Positions 45,182 to 56,355 of a stretch of 64,000 bases of DNA are shown one piece after another. Under the pieces are notes generated by a model that saw nothing but the letters and a program-made list of their open reading frames with translations, made no database searches and was not told the origin of the DNA. The stretch comes from Sphagnum magellanicum. Its lineage: Eukaryota; Streptophyta; Sphagnopsida; Sphagnales; Sphagnaceae. Location of the stretch: the NCBI GenBank assembly GCA_021904315.1, contig CM038924.1, forward strand, positions 13,690,026 to 13,754,025. The letters are read 5' to 3'. The stretch's first letter is position 1. Each line of letters begins with the position of its first letter. The position numbers and the translations under genes were made by a program.

Positions 45182-47266
45182 AAATTATTATAATGTAGTA
45201 ATGCTTCATAATTGATTACTTATAATCATAATAATAATGCAATTATAGTTAGCTTAAGTGAGCTATTTTTTAATGATTACATATATTATTATATCATTTT
45301 TCATAGTTATTATGATTTATTATTATTTTTATTTTTATTTTTCAAGAAATAATAATAATAATTTTTAATAAGTACATTACCCCTTTGAATTTAGAATTTT
45401 GTAATAATATAAAAAGTTATTACATTTTTAAAGTAAAATTTTCAATAATTTTAAAAAATAAGTGCATAAATATTAAAATATAATAAAATTCTAATGATGA
45501 TGATTTCATTAGAGTTGGTTTAGGTGGGATGAGTTATAGTTGTAGGTCGTACAAAAACACAATTCCAAACTACGCATTTATTAGAGGTCAAATCCAAATT
45601 GGAATGTTTAAAAAGAACATTTTACAAGTTGTAATGTTTCAAAATGTCCTTCTAGATTTCAAAATAATCAAAAGACAATTTTTTTTAAAATTTTTTTTAA
45701 TGTCTTTTGAAATCTTTGTGTCCTTTCAAATTTCATACACATGTAAACATGTAATTTCATACAAATGTAAATATGTGTTATTTCATTTGAATATGCTAAG
45801 GTTATGTCAAGAGATTAACAAAGGAGTAAGCATGTCCATGTAAATATCTAATAATAATAATAATAATCATGATCATAATGGTTTTAATTTTAATCATTAT
45901 ATTATTATTTTTCCTATCATACTAATATCATCATCATGATCATTATGTAGTAAAATAATCAAAGATAATAACTTGGATAAACTTGTAATATGGTCATTCA
46001 TATATATTCAAAATATACATTTTAAAATTATAATATACCCAATTATATTTTTGAGAATACACAAAATACACCTTTGTATTTTAAATTGGTCACATTTGCA
46101 ACTAATGGGACATAAATTGTTCTTCTTGGATGAAAACCAAACTAAATGTTGTTCATATGGAAGGATGAAAACCAAAATAATTGCAAATATGACCAATATA
46201 AGAAGTAGTTGCAAAAATGTTCAAAGGTAGTTGCAAATGATTAATAGTCATAGGTACAATTTCTACTATTAACATTATAACCCGGGAGCAAAACCCTTGA
46301 TTTTTCTAAAACTCAGGATGATAGTCAAATTGCAAGATGGGACAATAAAATTATCCATGTAAAGTAATACTAGGTTTCAGCCTCACTTTTCTCTTAACTA
46401 TCCCTCTCACCCACCGTTTTTGAGCTATCCATTGAAAGACTAGACTAGCCTTGAAAACATAAGATAATTTTGCAAATTTAACCACCATGGTCACTTTGTA
46501 ACCACATGCCAGTTTGCTTTCATGGCCATAAACTAGTGCCCATGGGGTGAAATAGGGTAGCCACCAACCTAGTTATCATTACTACAAAACTAATCATTAA
46601 CTAGGCCAATGAATTCACTATGTCCCCACTAGGTCTCATTCATTATGACCAGTGAATTCACTCAACATGTAGTGAAATCACTTGACGTATAGGTACACCT
46701 TTTGTTATAGTGCATCTATGGGTTACCTATGTACCTTACCCACCTTGTAACCTATGGGCTACCTACCTACTTACCTAAGAGTACTTATAAGCCACCTACT
46801 TATCTATTCAAAAGTTACTTATGGTTTATCTACCTATCCATGGGTTATTTAGGGACTATGTAGTCCCTAAATAAGCTAGAGGGCATATAAGGTCTTCTTA
46901 AATTAGGGAATACCTAGGGATAACTTGTAAGGTTATGTAAGGGTTATTTAAGAAACTATTTTGAAAGTTATGTTGAGCTATTTTGGGGCCAGTTAAAAGG
47001 CTATTTAAGGTCCATCTTAAGGATTGCTACGGTAAATAGGTAGATACATCATATAAGCTTAAATGGTTATATAATTTAAAAGGTTGTACTTTGTTGCACT
47101 TATAGGGTCACATAGTGGGTTGCCTAGGGGATACTTAAAAATTAAGTAAATATTTACTTCAAGTTAGGGTTATCCATATAATACAATTTAGAAGGCTATT
47201 TAAAAGCTACCTAAGGGGGATATTTTAGAATCACACAAGGGCTTACTTAAGTTAAGGGATATTTAA
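45182..47266. other. AT-rich intergenic DNA, no gene seen
   Basis: Runs of taa/ata trinucleotides up to ~46000, then ordinary AT-rich sequence. From about 46720 to 47260 short phrases such as 'ggttacctatgtacctta' and 'taagggttatttaag' recur, forming a degenerate tract. No domains were recognised in the short open frames. Confidence 0.45.
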
Positions 47267-47794
47267 TTGTTATTTACAGATTATTTAAATGAACGGTTAC
47301 CTAAGGTGCTACATAAGGTTTATCTAAGCATATATAAAGGTGGATTGTATAAATGGAAGCACCTCCCACATTTTACTTCTTTTCATTTTACTTGTGAAAG
47401 GTATTTCCGCTTGGAGATCATGGCCTCATCTTTGAGTTCTAGTTTTAGTTTTATGGGAAATGGTTTTAGCTCCTCTTCTTCAAGTGATGATGAAATCTTG
47501 GAATAATTATTTGTGAACATGGATAGGAAAAGGCAATGTGTTTTTCCATGTGTAGTTTTAGTGGCCAACTCATTTCACATGTTCAATGCCAATGTATTGG
47601 AGGAAGGGGCAAGTTAATCAATGGACCCAGTGAGAGTTCAAGATGTGTTCGCTACTATGTGGGCAACATTACAATTGTTTAAGATGCTAATTAATTTCAG
47701 ATTGGTCGAGTTTGAAAAGTTAACGGCACTAGTGGTGCCCGTTGTAAACCATCCACAATCTACATGTGGGCATTATAATCTAGCTTCAAATTAA
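47267..47794 (+). pseudogene. Decayed ORF, unknown (possibly transposase N-terminus)
   Basis: One frame stays readable over ~175 codons with two in-frame stops, after DDEILE (47504) and after EEGAS near 47615. It contains MASSLSSSFSFMGNGF, then SSSDDEILE, and later NFRLVEFEKLTALVVPVVNH. A Ser-rich, acidic start followed by a helix before 'L..LV.P.' is reminiscent of PIF/Harbinger transposase N-termini, but the match is weak. It ends exactly where the telomere-like tract begins. Confidence 0.35.
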
Positions 47795-48530
47795 AATTTG
47801 ATTTTAAATGTTTAAATTTGGGGTTTTGAATTATGCACTTCATTGTAGGGTTTGGATTAAGGAATTAAATTAGGGTATTGGATTGTATGATTTGGATTAA
47901 TGTTTCAATTTTAAGGTCTTGATTATATGGTTAGGGTTTTGGTTTTAGATTTTAGTATAGGGTTATTGTTAAAATTTTAATTTTAGGGTTTAGGTTATGG
48001 TTTTCATTTTATAATTTGAATTAAGGTTAGGGTTAAGGTCTTAGTTGTAGGCTTTGGATTAAGGTTTGGGTTTTAAGGTTAAGGTTTAAATTTTAGATGA
48101 TGGATTAAGGTTTTAGTTGTAGACATTGAATTAAGGTTTGGGTTAAAGGTCTTATTTTTAGACTTTGGATTAAGGTTTTAATTTTAAAGTTTGGGTTTAG
48201 TAGGGATTTTGTTTAAGGTTTGGAATCTAGATTTAAAGGGTTTGGGTTTAAGGTTTGCATTAAGGTTTCAGCTTTAAACTTTGGATTAGGGTTTTGGTTT
48301 TAAACTTTCAATTAAAGTTTTAATTTTAGACTTTGAATTAGAGGTTAAGGTCTAAGGTTGTAATTTTAAGGTTGGAGTTAAAGTTTGGATTATGGTTTGG
48401 GTTTGGGTTTAACCTTTAGGTTTTAATTTTAAGCTTTGGGTTTTTAGTTTCAAACTTTTGATTAGGGTTTAGGGTCTAAATTGATGTTTAAATTTCATGT
48501 TTAAAGGTTAATGGACTATGTGTGTTTTGT
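47795..48530 (+). repeat. Degenerate telomere-like (TTTAGGG-related) tract
   Basis: About 730 bases of G/T-rich phrases on the plus strand such as 'ttagggttt', 'gattaaggttt' and 'ttttaggg', heavily mutated relative to the plant telomere unit TTTAGGG. It stops ~40 bases before the solo LTR. It could be an old interstitial telomeric array or an independent low-complexity repeat. Confidence 0.6.
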
Positions 48531-48568
48531 AAATGATCACCACATTCAAAAAGGGCATCCTTCAAAAT

Positions 48569-49152
48569 TGACGTGCTCCCAAGTCCCTAATTAGCCCCAA
48601 GTTGGGTCTAAGTTACTCAAGTTGCGAAATTGTGGGGGATTTGGGGCACGCTCCCAGCTCTCAGCACTAAAACGGGTAAATGGGCATGCTGAAGCTCCAA
48701 GATGGGACTAGGAAGAATGACAAGCTATTCACTTACTCGAACCTACATCAAACCAACCAACAAGTTGGTTAGTTCACCTTCTGGAGCACCTTTGGTGCTA
48801 GGACAAGCCATGGGCAATTCTGGATTCACACGACTCACATGACTTAGCACGGCCTAGACTCGGGGGAAGCCACCACCTTCCCCCATATAGTATATTCTAT
48901 GTTTCTGCACGGCACCCACATCCAAATGGCTTTTTGTTTCGAGACTCCCAAGGAGGAGTCCCGAAACTGTCCTGGTTCGAACTCCCAGGACTTTGAAAGA
49001 TCATAACTTTTTGCTCAGACCTCCAATTGGGATGAGGTCTCAAACAAACTTGTAGCTTTCCTCAAGAGCTTTCAAACGGTGTGTCGCACTCCACCTGCAC
49101 GCATCGGGGTCGGGTTAATTCCCAACTTTTAGTGGTCGAGAGTCAAACTGCT
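48569..49152 (-). mobile_element. Inverted solo LTR, left part (split by the chromovirus)
   Basis: Reverse complement of the LTR family at 49153/55265, starting TGACGTGCTCCC. It includes the 'gaagccaccaccttccccc' block in reversed sense. Preceded by aaaat (48564-48568). Continues at 56108-56355 after the inserted element. Confidence 0.85.
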
Positions 49153-49950
49153 TGTCGCAACCCCACTTTGGCCAAGTGTGGGGGTGAAGCCCAACACTTG
49201 GAAAAGTTGAAGGTTAGGAGTCTTCCAGGACTCTCGAATGTTCAGAGCTCCACAGCAAGGGGCAAAACACCTTGCATTGGGGTGTTCTTGGTGTCATTGC
49301 AAAAGGTCTTGAAACGTAGATATCGAAAATGCCCTCGCATTGGCAATTCAGATATCTGCAGCCCAAGTTATGGGCAAAAGAAGGGCCGAGAGTCAAATTG
49401 GCAGTTTGACTCCCGACCACTAAAAGTCGGGAATCGACCTCTTTTCGACATTCGATTTGAGCGTGCAACATGGCGTTGAAAAGATTTCGACGAGGGCTAC
49501 AACTTTGCTTTAGACTTCGTTGCGATCGGAGGTCAGAGCGAGAAGATATGACCTCCCAAAGTCCCAAGACTCCAACTTGGGAGTCCCGGGAATTTGTGCC
49601 ATTTGGATGTAGCCTCGGTGGCGAGCTGCAAAGAATACTATATGGGGGAAGGTGGTGGCTTCCCCCGAGTCCGGGCCGTGGTGAGTCTTGTGTGTCCAAG
49701 TGCCCGTGGCAAGTCCCAACACCAAAGGGTGTCCCGAATGCTAAACTAACCCAATTTGGTTGGTTTTGGATGCAGATTCACACAAGCTAAGTTAGTCCCT
49801 CTTCCTAGTCTAATCCCGGGGCTCCCAACTCGACCCTTTACCCCTTTCTAGAGTTCGGAGTCGGGAGCGTGCTACCAAGTCTCAACTTTCCGCAACTTGA
49901 CTTTGTGAAACCCTCAAGTGGGTTTCACCCCGTGACTTGGGAGCGCGTCA
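49153..49950 (+). mobile_element. 5' LTR of the chromovirus
   Basis: Begins TGTCGCAACCCC and ends GGGAGCGCGTCA (TG...CA). 798 bp. It contains a short inverted motif (tggcagtttgactcccgacc region near 49400). It lacks a ~45-bp segment present in the 3' LTR. Confidence 0.93.
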
Positions 49951-49952
49951 CG

Positions 49953-49964
49953 TGGTATCAGAGC
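49953..49964 (+). promoter_or_regulatory. Primer binding site, tRNA-Met type
   Basis: TGGTATCAGAGC lies two bases after the 5' LTR. It is the standard sequence complementary to the 3' end of initiator tRNA-Met used by most plant Ty3 elements to prime minus-strand synthesis. Confidence 0.92.
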
Positions 49965-49993
49965 AAGTGGTGAAGCTCACTTCTTGGGTTGGA

Positions 49994-51550
49994 ATGGCTC
50001 CCAAGAAGAACCGCAAACAACCGCAAGACTCCGTGTTGGAGAAGCCCGTCGAAAACCAAGTAGCCCCGCTCGAATCTATTGGGGAGGAGGAACCCATGCC
50101 CCAGGAAGACCGTGATGAGCCCGAAAGTGAGGAGGAACAAAGGAGCTCGGTCCTATTCACCCCGGAGCAATTGGAAGTGCTCCTCAAGATGGGAAGGCCC
50201 GACTTTGGTGAGTTGGTGGCAGCCCTCAAAATGGGAGCTGCCAAGGGTGAAAGGTTTCAACCGGCCAAGCCCGGGAACTTCGATGGTGCCCGAGACCACA
50301 AAGTTGTGGATGCCTGGCTTGCGGAGATGGAGGATTATATACATGCCGCCAAGGTTAGCCAGCATTCTGCCGTGGAGCTTGCCCAATCTTACTTGAAAGG
50401 CTATGCCGCTACATGGTGGCGGACGGTGAGGCAAGACGAGGGCAAGAACCATGGCTATACGTGGGAGTTCTTCAAGGATCGCATTGAGGCGGAATTCATC
50501 CCGAGGAACTCCGACTACATTTCTAGGTGCAAACTCCGTGACCTTGTGAATGCCACAAATGAAAACTTGAGGCAATATGTGAGGGCTTATTCCGAACTCA
50601 TGTTGGAGGTTCGACACATGCACGAGATGGACCGTGTGTGCCAATTTGTGATGGGGCTTCCAACTTGGGCGAAGCGAAAGCTTGAGGAGAGTTGGCCCGC
50701 CTCATTGTCCGAGGCCATCACGAAAGTGGAGAACTTTTCGGATGTGGGGTGGAGTGACAAATCCGAATTCAAAAAGGACAACAAGTTCCTTCAAAAGAAA
50801 CCAAGGCATGAGGGGGAATGGAACCGGGGGCAAGGTAGCCCAACCAAGGATAAGCCCAAAACATTTCAAGGCTCGGGGTTCAAACCTAAAGGAAGTTTCG
50901 TGAAGAAGGGGGTTCCTTCAAAAGGGAGCCAACTCAAGGGAGATTTTGGAGCAAAGCCCAAGGGGGCATGCTTCAATTGCAATGAAGTGGGGCATTACTC
51001 CAAAGATTGCCCCAAGTCCAAATCGGGTGTTGGGAGCTCCAAGGTACTTGCTCTCAATGCCACTTTAGCCCAAAAGGAATGCAACCGACTTATCTTCTTG
51101 AAAGGGAAGATTTCTAAGCGGGAAATTTTATGTCTTTTGGACAAAGGGGCTTCTCACAACTTCATAACTCGAGAAAGCGCCCAAAGGATGGAGCTCCATT
51201 TGGAGGAGCTCAAGGCACCCATCGAGGTGCACTTCGCGGATGGGGTTCCCCATCCAACTACTTTACAAGCAAAGGGAGTGCCACTCCAACTGGGGAATTG
51301 GAGAGGAAAGGTGGACTTGTTAGTTTCCACCTTGGGTGGAATGGATTGTGTTTTGGGAATGGAGTTCATCACCCAAAACAATGTGCTCATAGAAGGGCAC
51401 AATAGATTAGTAAGGATCCCATCTAAAAGTGGGATTGTTAAGGTGAAGGCACATGAGTTGCTTTGTGTGGGTGGGCCAACCATCCACTTCATGGTGGGAA
51501 AAGCTTGGGAAAAGCTTGGGAAAGAGAATGTGTGGGAGGTTTTGGCATGA
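49994..51550 (+). pseudogene. gag-protease ORF of the chromovirus
   Basis: Starts at the first ATG after the PBS (MAPKKNRKQ). It contains a Retrotrans_gag domain (FDGARDHKVVDAWLAEMED ... WWRTVRQ, residues ~95-260), a basic linker, a CCHC zinc knuckle CFNCNEVGHYSKDCP (~residue 343) and an aspartic protease. The protease signature reads LLDKGASHNF where family members have DTG or DSG, so the active-site triad is changed (ACA to AAA). It ends at a TGA at 51548 because an 11-bp tandem duplication (aaaagcttggg twice, ~51504-51525) throws it out of frame with pol. Confidence 0.9.
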
Positions 51551-52887
51551 TGTGTGTCATGCGGGTGTTGGATGAGTATGAGCCCAAGGAAGCCACCAAG
51601 TTGGTGACTTCCGCCAAGTGCATAAGGCGAGTTTTGGAAGAGTTCCCGGATGTGATGCCCGAAGACTTGCCCGAAGACTTGCCCCCGAGAAGACGTGTTG
51701 ATCATGCGATTGAAGTGATGCCGGGAGTGGAACCTCCCGCCAAGGCCCCATACCGAATGAGCCATGAGGAGTTGAAAGAGTTAAATGTTCAACTCGAAGA
51801 ACTCCTCGCCAAAGGTTACATCAAACCAAGTAAGTCACCATATGGGGCACCCGTTTTTTTTGTTCACAAGAAGGATGGGACTTTGAGGATGTGTGTTGAT
51901 TATAGAGCACTCAACAAGGCAACGGTGAAAAATCGGTATCCTTTACCTCGTATCGATGATCTATTTGATCGTCTCTCGAGAGCCAAGGTTTTTAGTAGAA
52001 TTGATTTACGTTCGGGGTATTACCAAATAAGGATCAAAGAAGGGGACGAAGAACAGACCGCTTGTCGCACAAGGTATGGGTCATATGAGTTCTTGGTGAT
52101 GCCCTTTGGGCTCACCAATGCACCCGCAACATTTTGCACTCTCATGAATGACATTTTCCGAGAATGGCTTGATGATTTTGTGGTCGTCTACATAGATGAC
52201 ATTTTGATTTATAGTAGCTCCATGGAGGAGCATGCGGAGCACCTTCGCAAGGTGTTCCAAAAGCTACGAGAAAACAAGTTGTATGCCAAGCTTGAAAAGT
52301 GCGAATTTAGGGTGACGGAAGTGGACTTCCTTGGGCATAGGATAACTCGAGAAGGTTTGATGATGGACGATCATAAGGTCAAGGCAATTTTGGATTGGGA
52401 GCCGCCTAAGTCGGTTCCCGCCTTGAGATTTTTTTTGGGATTGGCCTCCTACTATCGCAAGTTCATCAAGAACTTTGCAAAGATAGCGGCCCCTTTGACA
52501 AACCTCTTGAAGAAGTCCGCCGTCACCTATGATTGGGATGAAGCATGCGACGAAGCCTTTGAAGCATTGAAGGGCATTTTGGTGAAGGCGCCGGTGTTGA
52601 AGTTGCCCGACTTTGACAAGGACTTTGAAATCCATTCCGACGCCTCCGACTTTGCAATTGGGGGTGTTATAGTGCAAAAGGGAAGATCGGTGGCCTTTGA
52701 AAGCAAGAAGTTGAGTGAGACGAAGAGAAGGTGGCCAACACATGAGAAGGAAATGTGGGCGGTCATACATTGTCTCAAGACTTGGGGCCACTACATAGGA
52801 TCCAAAGATGTGGTGGTGTGGACCGACAATGTGACCTTGAAGTACTTCGCGACTCAACCCAAGTTGTCATCAAAACAACAAAGGTGA
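51463..52887 (+). pseudogene. Reverse transcriptase and RNase H part of pol
   Basis: Typical Ty3 [48 protein letters not shown] and the catalytic YIDD in [13 protein letters not shown]. RNase H follows with [13 protein letters not shown] and WTDN. The frame stops at a TGA (52885) in SSKQQR, where relatives have Trp; the same frame resumes at once. The open frame overlaps the gag-protease ORF by ~90 bases, but the true coding part probably begins after 51525. Confidence 0.92.
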
Positions 52888-54477
52888 CAAGACACATTGG
52901 CCTTGTTCAATGTGGACATTCGGCACAAGCCGGGAAAGGAAAACATAGTCCCGGATGCCTTAAGCCGAAAACACCAACTTAGAGTGGTGTATGTGGGAGA
53001 GTCGGAACTTCAAAAGGAAGTAAGGTTAGCAAACTGCTGGGATGCTTTTGCCAAAGAGACGAGGCAAAGCATCCAAAATGGAGCCAAGTCCCACTTCCAT
53101 TTGAGAAATGGATTGTTGTGGTATAAGCAAAATAGACTCTATGTGCCGGAAGGGAAAATTAGGGACACACTTTTGAAGGAATGTCATGATGGACTGCTTG
53201 TGGGCCATGGTGGTGCAAAGCGCACCACAACATTCCTAAAGAAGTCCTACTATTGGCCCAACTTGAAGCTTGATGCGGAAGAGTATGTGAAGACTTGTTT
53301 AACTTGTCAACAAAACCGGACCCTCAACAAGAAGCAAGCGGGTTTGTTGCAACCTTTGCCAATTCCTCAAGGGCCATGGGAAAGTGTGTCAATGGACTTC
53401 ATGGTAAGTTTGCCCCCTTCAAAAGGGTTTGATGCCATCATGGTTGTGGTGGATCGCTTTAGCAAGATGGCACATTTCATTCCCACAAAAGATGAAGCCA
53501 CGGCCCAAGAAACGGGAAGGTTGTTCTTCTCCCACATTTTCAAGCATCATGGTCTTCCCAAAGACATAGTGTCGGATCGAGACCCGAAGTTTACAAGTAA
53601 GTTTTGGCGGGCCTTGTGGAAGCGAATGGGGTCGAAACTCAAGATGAGCACTTCGTTCCGCCCCCAAATAGATGGCCAAATCGAAAGGGTCAACTTGGTG
53701 ATCCAACAATTCCTAAGGAATTATGTGGCGGCGGATCAACAAGATTGGGTGGACCATTTGGAGTTAGCCGAGTTTTGTTATAATAACTCGGCACATTCCG
53801 CAACCGGGTCCACCCCATTTCAAATGGTGACGGGCAAGTCACCAATTGTGCCCATGACTTGGGCATCACAAGGACAAACTCCAAGTGATGCAAGTGAGGA
53901 AGTGCCAATGGTCACACAACTTGATGAAGAGAGGCGGCACCTTTGGGAGTTGGCAAAAACCAACTTGGAGAAGGCGCACAAAAGGTACAAGGATTTTGCG
54001 GACAAGTCCCGACGAGAGGTGAAATTCCAAGTGGGAGATGAGGTGTGGTTGAACATCAAGAACTTCCGGTTGCCAAAAGGTTTAAGTCATAAGTTTTTGG
54101 GCCCATATGCGGGTCCATTCAAAGTGTTGGAAAAGAAACTTTCCGACACTTATAAGTTAGAACTACCGGAAAATCTTAGAGTTCATCCCACATTTCATGT
54201 TTCTTTCTTGAAGCCGGTCGCCCGTGATGCCTCAAGGCCTAATCGAGAGCACACCTCAAGGCCTCCACCGGACTTGGTTCATAATGAACCAGAGTTTGAG
54301 GTAGAGGCCGTGCTCAAATCAAGACAACTTAGAGGACGAGAGCGGGAATACTTAGTCAAGTGGAAGGGATACCATGCAATAGAGGCTTCTTGGGTGAATG
54401 AATCCGACATGGAACATGCCCAAGAAGCCATAGAAGAATTCCACACAAGATTGGCAAAGAAAAAACGTAGAGCGTGA
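52888..54477 (+). pseudogene. RNase H end, integrase and chromodomain part of pol
   Basis: Same frame as the RT. Contains HKPGKENIVPDALSRK, an HHCC zinc-binding N-terminus (CHDGLLVGHGG ... CLTCQQNR), the integrase catalytic core with Asp in SMDFMVSLPPS, Asp in SDRDPKFTS and Glu in GQIERVN, a GPY-like module (KFLGPYAGPFKVLEK), then HPTFHVSFLKP and a chromodomain (VLKSRQLRGREREYLVKWKG). Chromodomains direct integration to marked chromatin in this clade. The residues needed for catalysis are present; the defect is the upstream stop. Confidence 0.93.
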
Positions 54478-55252
54478 TGAGGACATCACCTTTCTTTTAG
54501 AGGGGGAGAGTTTCATAAAATGTACCACATCAAGTTGCAAGTGAAATAAAAAAGGGCATTAAAACTTCCAAGAGATTGTATCACGAGAAATTTGTATAAG
54601 GCAAATAAAATTGTAAAGTGGCATGGGACAAATGGAACTATTTCGCATAGGCCCGAATCAAAATCGGACTCCTCCTTGGGGTTGAGGAAACTTGGCCCCG
54701 AAGGAAGAGGCAAGCAAGGTGAGCTTGCGGGGACATGCACATGGCTTAAGTGCATCCCGAAGGGTTGGTTGGTAGTGTGGCCAACGCGGGGAGTCATGAC
54801 CCCGTTCACATACTTTAAGTGTAGTTTGGGACTTAGATTTGGCAAACCCAAGTGTTGCTTCTCGTACCTTGATAAGCAAACCTTTTTGTTAAAGCTTGGT
54901 TGTTGTGACCAAGGCGCGAGATAGGAAAAGGAGTCATGTCAAATAGCTTAGGTCAAGAGTAGACTTGACTTAAGTCCTCATGAGGGGAAGAAAAGGAAAC
55001 AAGTTCCTCCCAAATGAGGGCTTCGTCAATTATGCTAGTTTAGTCTTTTGACGAAGCATGGGAAGAGGGTTTTCCACAAGACCCTCTTGGACTTGTCAAG
55101 AAAGTGTTGGAATCTTGGGGACGCCTAAATTAGCTTGAGACAAGGTCCAAGCCGCAAAGAATCGGCAAATGGCCAAGGATCCAAAATGAAACAATTGCAA
55201 TTGTGCGAAGGAAAATTCTAAGTGTCAATGAGGACATTGACCTCTTTCTTCT
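54478..55252 (+). other. Untranslated interval between pol and the polypurine tract
   Basis: 775 bases with no sustained open frame in the sense direction. They include 'agagggggagagt' (54501), a second PPT-like run just after pol that could serve as a central polypurine tract. The rest is unremarkable. Confidence 0.6.
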
Positions 55253-55264
55253 AGTGGGGGAGAG
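55253..55264 (+). promoter_or_regulatory. Polypurine tract
   Basis: agtgggggagag directly precedes the TG of the 3' LTR. It is the plus-strand primer of the element. Confidence 0.88.
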
Positions 55265-56107
55265 TGTCGCAACCCCACTTTGGCCAAGTGTGGGGGTGAA
55301 GCCCAACACTTGGAAAAGTTGGAGGTTAGGAGTCTTCCGGGATTCCCGAATGTTCAGAGCTCCACAGCAAGGGGCAAAACACCTCTCATTGGGGTGTTCT
55401 TAGTGTCATTGCAAAAGGTCTTGAAACGTAGATATCGAAAATGCCCTCGCATTGGCAATTCAGACATCTGCAACCCAAGTTATGGGCAAAAGAAGGGCCA
55501 GGAGTCAAACTGGCAGTTTGACTCCCGACCACTAAAAGTCAGGAATCGACCTCATCTCGACGTTCGATTTGAGCGTGCGACATGGCATTGAAAAGATTTC
55601 GACGAGGGCTACAACTTTGCTTCAAACCTTGTTGCGATCGGAGGTCAGAGCGAGAAGATATGACCTCCCAAAGTCCCGGGATTCCAACCGGGACGATTTT
55701 GGGACAATTTCGGGACAATTTCGGGACTCCAACTTGGGAGTCCCAGGAATTTGTGCCATTTGGATGTAGCCTCGGTGGCGAGCTGCAAAGAATACTATAT
55801 GGGGGAAGGTGGTGGCTTCCCCCGAGTCCGGGCCGTGGTGAGTCTTGTGTGTCCAAGTGCCCGTGGCAAGTCCCAACACCAAAGGGTGTCCCGAATGCTA
55901 AACTAACCCGATTTGGTTGGTTTTGGATGCAGATTCACACAAGCTAAGCTAGTCCCTCTTCCTAGTCTAATCCCGGGGCTCCCAACTTGACCCTCTACCC
56001 CTTTCTAGAGTTGGGAGTCGGGAGCGTGTTACCAAGTCTCAACTTTCCGCAACTTGACTTTGTGAAACCCTCAAGTGGGTTTCACCCCGTGACTTGGGAG
56101 CGCGTCA
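55265..56107 (+). mobile_element. 3' LTR of the chromovirus
   Basis: 843 bp, same ends as the 5' LTR. It has about 45 extra bases near 55680-55730 containing a tandem 'gggacaatttc' unit, plus scattered substitutions. The insertion is thus not very recent, or one LTR was altered by conversion. Confidence 0.93.
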
Positions 56108-56355
56108 CTGTTAGTTTAATTCCCAACCTTTCTTTTTGCCATAACTTGTACTGCAGATGTCCAAATGGCCCATGCGAGGCCATTTTCGACATTTAAACTT
56201 CAATAGCTATCCAATGATATAAAGAAAACCCCAATGCGAGGTGTTTTGACCCCTACAATCGAACTTTGAAATTTCGAGAGTCCCAAAAGACTCCCAAGTC
56301 CCCATTTCGGGAGTGTGAGTTTCATCCTCACACTCTTTCATGTAGGGTTATGACA
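56108..56355 (-). mobile_element. Inverted solo LTR, right part
   Basis: Continues the LTR interrupted at 49152: reverse complement of the LTR start, ending ...gggttatgaca at 56355. Followed by aaaac (56356-56360), which pairs with aaaat at 48564 as a 5-bp target duplication with one change. Left and right parts together give ~827 bp (less the duplicated 5 bases), the right length for one LTR. Confidence 0.85.

Larger units (their letters stand above)
49153..56107 (+). mobile_element. Ty3/gypsy chromovirus (LTR retrotransposon)
   Basis: Structure in order: 5' LTR 49153-49950, PBS 49953-49964, gag-protease, reverse transcriptase-RNase H, integrase with C-terminal chromodomain, polypurine tract 55253-55264, 3' LTR 55265-56107. 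It is flanked by ctgct (49148-49152) and ctgtt (56108-56112), a 5-bp target duplication with one change. Composition is visibly more GC-rich than the host DNA. Three defects make it non-autonomous: an 11-bp tandem duplication between the gag-protease and pol frames, a TGA at the end of RNase H, and Lys in the protease active-site triad. Confidence 0.95.

Noticed and set aside
49153..49700. Open frames on both strands in the LTRs (e.g. 49081-49479, 49214-49699)
   Set aside because: These are LTR non-coding sequence; the same frames recur in the 3' LTR only because the LTRs are copies.
51463..51550. Programmed -1 frameshift between gag-protease and pol
   Set aside because: An 11-bp tandem duplication at the border explains the frame change more simply, and no slippery heptamer with a following pseudoknot was noticed.
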